Shown one piece after another: positions 59,090 through 64,000 of a stretch of 64,000 bases of DNA (position 1 is the first letter of the stretch; each line of letters begins with the position of its first letter). The stretch is from Termitomyces sp. T153. Its lineage: Eukaryota; Basidiomycota; Agaricomycetes; Agaricales; Lyophyllaceae. The stretch covers positions 806,001-870,000 of the forward strand of contig JACKQL020000011.1 of assembly GCA_018296165.2 (NCBI GenBank), given 5' to 3'. A model generated the notes under the pieces. That model was not told where the DNA came from. It saw nothing but the letters and a program-made list of their open reading frames with translations, and did not search any database. Position numbers and translations under genes: made by a program.

Positions 59090-62000
59090 ATGCCTATAAC
59101 AACGACGTCGGCCGCTGTACATATCGCGCCAGGTATGTCACAATGCTATTCAGAACCTCTGACGTCTCATCTGCCGTTCGTAGTCGTTATTAAAACCTTC
59201 TTCGAGCATGGGAAGCGCAAAGCGAAAGAGATAAAGGAGGGCAGGGCAGGGCAGGATGCTAAAGATGATATATTTTACGATGAGTAAATATATCTTCGCC
59301 GCACTGACATCATGTACTCCACTTTGCATAGGGCGTTCCATATAGTCAAAGGTACGCGCGCCTAAGAAAACGTACACCGTATACCGTTTTGACGCCACAA
59401 AACAGCTTTCATTCAGTTAGGAACAGAAAATACTGTGGAATCTTTGCAAGCCTTGTAGGACATGGTCTATGCTTTTCAACGTTTGACTCATTCTCTCTCA
59501 AGTACGAATACCCATGTTCCAGCTCCCCCTTGGGCTGCAGTGTCGCCTGTCCTTATACCGCTTTCTTCTTGCAATCGCGCAGCCGACATTCTAATTGAAT
59601 GGTTCAGCCCCCATGACTTGAAACACGTTGTAGGCGGTGAACGCTGGTGGCAAGTCCGTGGCCTCGACGGCCTCGATGGTGAATGGATGACCGAAAAAGA
59701 TTACCTCAGTTCTTCTACGGAGCACAAGGAGCATGGCAGAATCAAGCTCAGTAACGACGATTGTAACATTTTGAGAATGAACCACCTGGAAACAGTCATG
59801 GTATATCAAATCTTGATTCTTTATACCATCACTGACGTAGAATAGCTCTATGTACACGGAGGTTCGTCGTTTAAACATCAGGTATGCCCTTAAGGTTTTG
59901 TTGACCAAGGTCTTGGGGTCATATAGGCGGTTACTTTTGGGGATCTATCAGTGAGTACTGAGGACATCCAATTCTACGTAGGGTTTACAAGTTTCACCCC
60001 CTTGCAGATACCCATAGATATCAAATCATTCGCTATGGTGAGTTGAATGTATCTTTGTAGTACCGTACTCCTTATGTATCCAGCTCGTAAGTTCAAGGGG
60101 CGAGCATTCGCCGTCAACTATAGGTGAGTGGTGGAAATGACGACCTTATCGCAACAACAATTTCGGTGAGCAGAAAAGCGCCTCAGTATCCTTGGCCTTG
60201 TCCAATCCAAGATATTCTCGCCGCATGTAATTACTTCATATTCTTCCGACGTATCTTCTGCAGTATGACATTGATTCTAGATTTCTATCTTATTGAGCCT
60301 CCTCGTGGCGCCTTACACAAAGCTGTATCTCCTTCGAAGATCGTTATGGCCGGCGATTCCGCAGGTGGAGGTCTGTGTCTCACCGTGCTCACAATCCTTC
60401 GGGATCTGGGCTTGCCCATGCCAGCAGGAGCCGTATTAATTAGCCCATGGGTTGACTTGACACACAGCTTCCCTAGTGTCATGGACAACAGTGATACGGT
60501 CGGATCCCTTAATCACAAATCCAACTGTTCTGTTCTGAGCATATCCGCGATCTAGGACATCATACCACAGTATGGATTCCTCGCCAAGCCATCCGCCCTT
60601 TGGCCGCTCTACCCTTTGCCAAAAGACAGCGGCCATGTCATCTCGACTCGATCCAACGTCCCACTTAAACCAGGGCATGCCGATACCTTGAAGCCTACTC
60701 CAGGTCGTATACACGATGTTGACAACACAGATGACGATGTCATTTCTGGCGAAAGAGTTCAGGCACAGAAACAGATGCTAAGCGAAAGTCTAAAAGAAGA
60801 TGCGTCGTCGGCAGAAGGAAAGGGCAGTAAAACCGAAGTAAAGGAGTACGTTCTTGATTATGACATCAACTTCTGGGAGCCCAAGCCTCCGAAAGTGCTC
60901 ATGGAGGGCAGTATTGAGCTACGTGCACAAATCCAACTCTACGCTACAAACGAGTAGGTCATGCATACGAGGAGTCTAGACATGATTGATCATACATCCA
61001 GACAACTGGGTCATCCCCTAGTCTCGCCTATTCTACAAGGCTCGCTAGGTAACTTGCCTCCTCTCTACATCCTAGCGGGAAACGACGAAGTCTTACGTGA
61101 CGAGATTATCTACCTTGCACACCGAGCTGCACATCCATCTGAGTATCCGTTAAGACACGGGGTTATGCAAGATGGTCATCGTCAGAAAGAAAATGCGGAG
61201 CGATTCACGAATCCCACCAAGGTAGGTTGAATACTTCCTAAGTCTGATATCGCCTACTCTTCATCATAGGTTCACTTGCAAGTCTTCGACGGTGAGTCCC
61301 TGTGGAATGACGGAATACACATCGATCTAACATACAGGTATAGGGATGTGTCATGTTCTGACTGTCTTTACATTCACCAAGAGTGTACGTTCGTTCGCAT
61401 TCTGTGCAAATAATCAAAGTATAAACGTGATGAATAGGCGAAGCGCGCATATCGATCTATTGCAGAATTCGTAAAACATGTATCACTTCGTGACACCGAG
61501 CATCTAGAACACGTCCCCGAACGTCATCGGTCGCCGTCTGACACGCACACAGAAGACTTAAACGAGCCACAACACCGTCCATTTAGCGAAAAAAGACAAC
61601 AATTCTTTCATTTTCTCAACACGAAAAAACCCTCACAGGATCCTATAGACGTCAGCCTGTACAAACGCAACGGGGCAAATGCCGCTAACGAAGTTAAACA
61701 CGATGAAGTTAACTTCGTACCAGTGTCACACTTGGCAAACGAAGGGAATTCTGATGATCCCATTCGTAACGCGGTAAGATAAAAATCAGATCTATATACA
61801 ACATCAAACATCCAAATCGTTTTTACAGACAAATGACATTTCAAATCTCTCGATGATACGGGAACGGGTCGATATTAGAGGCATCACAAGGCATATGGAA
61901 CCTCCGAAGGAAATCAAAGCGCTTCAAATTCGCCCTGAAAAAGTCGGAATTATTAAGGAAGGTCCAATACGTAGATGGTTCGAGGGGCAACAAAAATGGG

Positions 62001-62617
62001 ACACGCGTTTTGAGCATGCTGCAAAGAGAGCCATCAAACGTCGGACAAAGATAGAAGCTTCGGCGAGTGTAATGCTTGATAATGCGCGCGTTCAAGGACT
62101 GCTGGTCGGAGGACCTCCTCCTCTTCGGCAATCAAGCTTGCCAGAGCATAAGACTCATGGAATACAGGATGACCGACGTTGGGGCCCTCTTGACCTCGAT
62201 GATGAGAGACCACCACCAAGTGCAATTGCGAAGCGGCGGGATACTGTAAGTCGTTAGATGCAGGGGAGAAAGACGTATTGACCACTTCTGTAGACTGAGG
62301 CTCTGGCTCTGCTCAAGAAGACCATCTATCACACTGCACCTGTTACGCACAAGACAGTACCTAACATGCGCATGTCGGACACAATTTGCGCGGCGCTAAA
62401 CCCTCGTGATAATCCTAACAAACCACCGCAGCAGTCAGTGTCCGAGCAGCAGGTTCGTGCGCGTCTGATTCCTGTCCACGGTCTTCGTTTGTGGGACAGT
62501 ATCATTCGGTAGGCCTCACTCTTAGTCTGATGCCAATGCCTATTGATGCCAAGGATCAGATATTTTGGAAAAGAGACGCTGAAAAAGCAAAAAGCAAAGG
62601 AGGACACAAGCAGCTAA
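59090..62617 (+). CDS. Alpha/beta-hydrolase (hormone-sensitive-lipase family) with a long C-terminal extension
   Basis: MPITTTSAAVHIAP at 59090 joins through several introns to VVIKTFFEHGKRKAKEIKEG, AFIQLGTENTVESLQAF and TNTHVPAPPWAAV. The catalytic domain has YVHGGAYFWGSI (oxyanion HGG), KAPQYPWP, VMAGDSAGGGLCL (nucleophile Ser in GDSAGG), LISPWVDLTHSFPS, LYILAGNDEVLRDE (acid) and FDGMCHVLTVFTF (His). The last 300 or so residues are an extension without a known fold (PSQDPIDVSLYK, IRRWFEGQQKWDTRFEHAAK, RRWGPLDLDDERPPPSAIAK, VRARLIPVHGLRLWDSIIR), ending with TAA at 62615-62617. Fungal members include steryl-acetyl hydrolases and lipases; the substrate is unknown. There is a charged insert of about 100 residues between Ser and Asp (60620-60950). 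No signal peptide is seen. Confidence 0.83.
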
Positions 62618-62971
62618 TTTAGAGAATTCCGGGGTAGTACAAATTCCTGCTACTCTGTAATAGGAGACTTACTATCATTTCGGGAATTTGCCGATGCTCG
62701 CATCGAACATACAGTGATACATACATACTGTCATGTGTCGGGAAGTCCATTTTTTTTCTAGCTCGATCCCTTGGGTGTAAAGTCTCCAGACTTTCAGGCC
62801 ATCTTTATTTGCATCTAGTCTAGCACATAGTATTTTTCATAGAGGGATATGTACTGTGTGAGGGATGTCGGCCCATGACCGAGCGAGAGATACCAAAAAA
62901 CCGGGGAAGTGAAACTGCTGTCAGGTGTAAGACTACAAACCGTTTAGTTTTCGTTTACGATTGGGAGTAAA
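62618..62971. other. Intergenic region downstream of the hydrolase gene
   Basis: No coding exon was recognised. It probably holds the hydrolase 3' UTR. Base composition shifts to AT-rich near its right end, where the next locus begins. Confidence 0.4.
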
Positions 62972-63402
62972 TTACATAAGGACTTCCATGTCTGGGGCTC
63001 CTTTGTTCTCACCTACTTCATCAGAACTCTGTCTATAGCCTGTTTCATCATCTTCATCTTTAAGATCTTCATCAGTGGACTGATCTAACCATATTCCATC
63101 ATGATCATCTGTATCTGTACCCACCATTTCTATTTTCAAGTCCTACAAGCAACCAGTTTTTCTCCTCATTACCTTATACTCTCCTCAGTGGCAAGGTCCT
63201 CTGAGTCAAAGTCAAAGAAGTTGTTCGCTGTGCCATTCTGAGAGTAAACCAAAGGAAGGCTCATGTACCTGGTAGGAGTCAATTTCAGATACAGGGCTCT
63301 GAATGCTGATGATGTCTGTTGCCACCTAGCTGCTGTGCAGAAAACACAACAACTAGTGGTTTTGCAAGTAATGTATGAATGGATTATAAAATGAGGGTGC
63401 AA
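62972..63402 (-). CDS. Short acidic two-exon gene or transposon-derived fragment, unknown
   Basis: The upstream block (63169-63402) reads CKTTSCCVFCTAARWQQTSS, FRALYLKLTPTRYMSLPLVY and FFDFDSEDLATEE. The downstream block reads MVGTDTDDHDGIWLDQSTDE and DLKDEDDETGYRQSSDEVGE, ending MEVLM with TAA at 62972-62974. The join between them is not certain: the 30-bp gap has GT-AG ends but no in-phase option that I could confirm. CG dinucleotides are scarce and a TATAAAAGGGAGGGGGG sequence stands upstream at about 63711-63727 (minus), as in retroelement LTRs. It may be the end of a transposon that continues beyond the window. Confidence 0.38.
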
Positions 63403-64000
63403 GCTGAGCTAGGTAGTGATGTGAAATGCAACTATTTGGTTTTGTTTGTCTTGATGACTCAACCAAACTGTGACAAATCAGCAAGTTCAAGGGCTCCGAA
63501 ATCCACTTAGATCCACACTCTTTAGAACAGAGTAATAAATTGATTTAGATTGATTTAGATATAAGTTCAAAACAAGCATTCAAACAAATATAATAGGTTT
63601 GATTATCAGATAGAACCTGATATGAAGCTTTGTTCACATTATTAGGCTAGGTAATCTGCTCCCTGGGGATTCTGAGCTGTATGCCAAACTTTGCCTGCTG
63701 GTCTTGCAATCCCCCCTCCCTTTTATACTGCTGTCTTCATGCACAGATCACAATGTCCTGTGCATGCTCTTGTCATCATTCTGGCCACTTGTTGCCTGAT
63801 GCTGACAATTTTTCTCAATCCTGCATGATGGCATGGTTTTACTCTTTCTCCTAGTTTCCTGTGGTCCCTTGTTACTCCCTTTTAAAGTCCTTTCTAGCAT
63901 GCCCTCTGCAGAGTGATGCTATTGTTTTGTATGGATGGTGGGGCATGGATGGTTTGTTTTGCAATGGCAGGATGGTTGATCTGGCTTTGCTTTTTGCATT
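63403..64000. other. CG-poor, probably repeat-derived right edge of the window
   Basis: No protein-like frame was found. It carries a minus-strand TATA box (CTTTTATA in plus at 63720-63727) and a tandem TTGATTTAGA duplication near 63540-63560. The CG-poor composition resembles the transposon block at 4.9-10 kb rather than the host genes, so it is probably part of a repeat that continues to the right. Confidence 0.4.

Noticed and set aside
59389..59598. Independent 69-codon plus-strand gene
   Set aside because: It overlaps exons and an intron of the hydrolase gene, which reads in another frame with family motifs.

Overview
The window comes from a fungal nuclear genome, most likely a basidiomycete of the Agaricomycetes type. 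Genes are cut by many 45-60 bp GT-AG introns, host genes sit 20-300 bp apart on both strands, and the retroelements are of the kinds common in mushrooms: a tyrosine-recombinase (DIRS-like) element, Ty3/Gypsy chromovirus, Ty1/Copia and a RepHel Helitron. No species can be named from the sequence alone.

Layout. (1) 1-4.3 kb is host: the 3' part of exocyst subunit SEC10 (+) converging on an AUH-type enoyl-CoA hydratase (-). (2) About 4.6-34.2 kb is a transposon block: an AT-rich stretch with a degenerate tRNA-Phe-like sequence; a decayed DIRS-like element (-); a decayed Gypsy chromovirus (-, 8184-22559) whose reverse transcriptase is split by a younger 8.25-kb LTR element (10964-19218, 1144-bp LTRs, target duplication GCAGT); a truncated Copia element (-); and a 9.5-kb Helitron (+) ending in a hairpin plus CTAG at 34203. 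(3) 34.3-62.6 kb is a dense host gene block: a spliced unknown gene touching the Helitron end; a Ser/Thr-rich single-pass membrane protein; a coiled-coil protein of unknown function; an ACMSD-like amidohydrolase tail-to-tail with quinolinate phosphoribosyltransferase; a GPI-anchored Kre9/Knh1-like protein; a Gemin2-family protein; a basic nuclear-type protein; an RS-rich protein; a dual-specificity phosphatase; ARF GTPase; exocyst SEC15; a HAD phosphatase; alpha-tubulin; CPSF2/Cft2; and an alpha/beta-hydrolase with a long C-terminal extension. (4) 62.9-64 kb looks like the start of another repeat-derived locus.

Themes. Two exocyst subunits (SEC10, SEC15) and an ARF GTPase, all of vesicle traffic, lie within about 50 kb. 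The ACMSD/QPRT pair sits at the branch point of the kynurenine route to NAD. The older transposons are almost free of CG dinucleotides; their reading frames are broken repeatedly by TGA where CGA is expected, and catalytic residues of the DIRS and Gypsy enzymes are lost by transitions. This fits decay driven by cytosine methylation. The young nested LTR element is still CG-rich. It carries no recognisable pol, but has an antisense, Cys-motif coding relic, and its two LTRs differ only by transitions confined to their ends.
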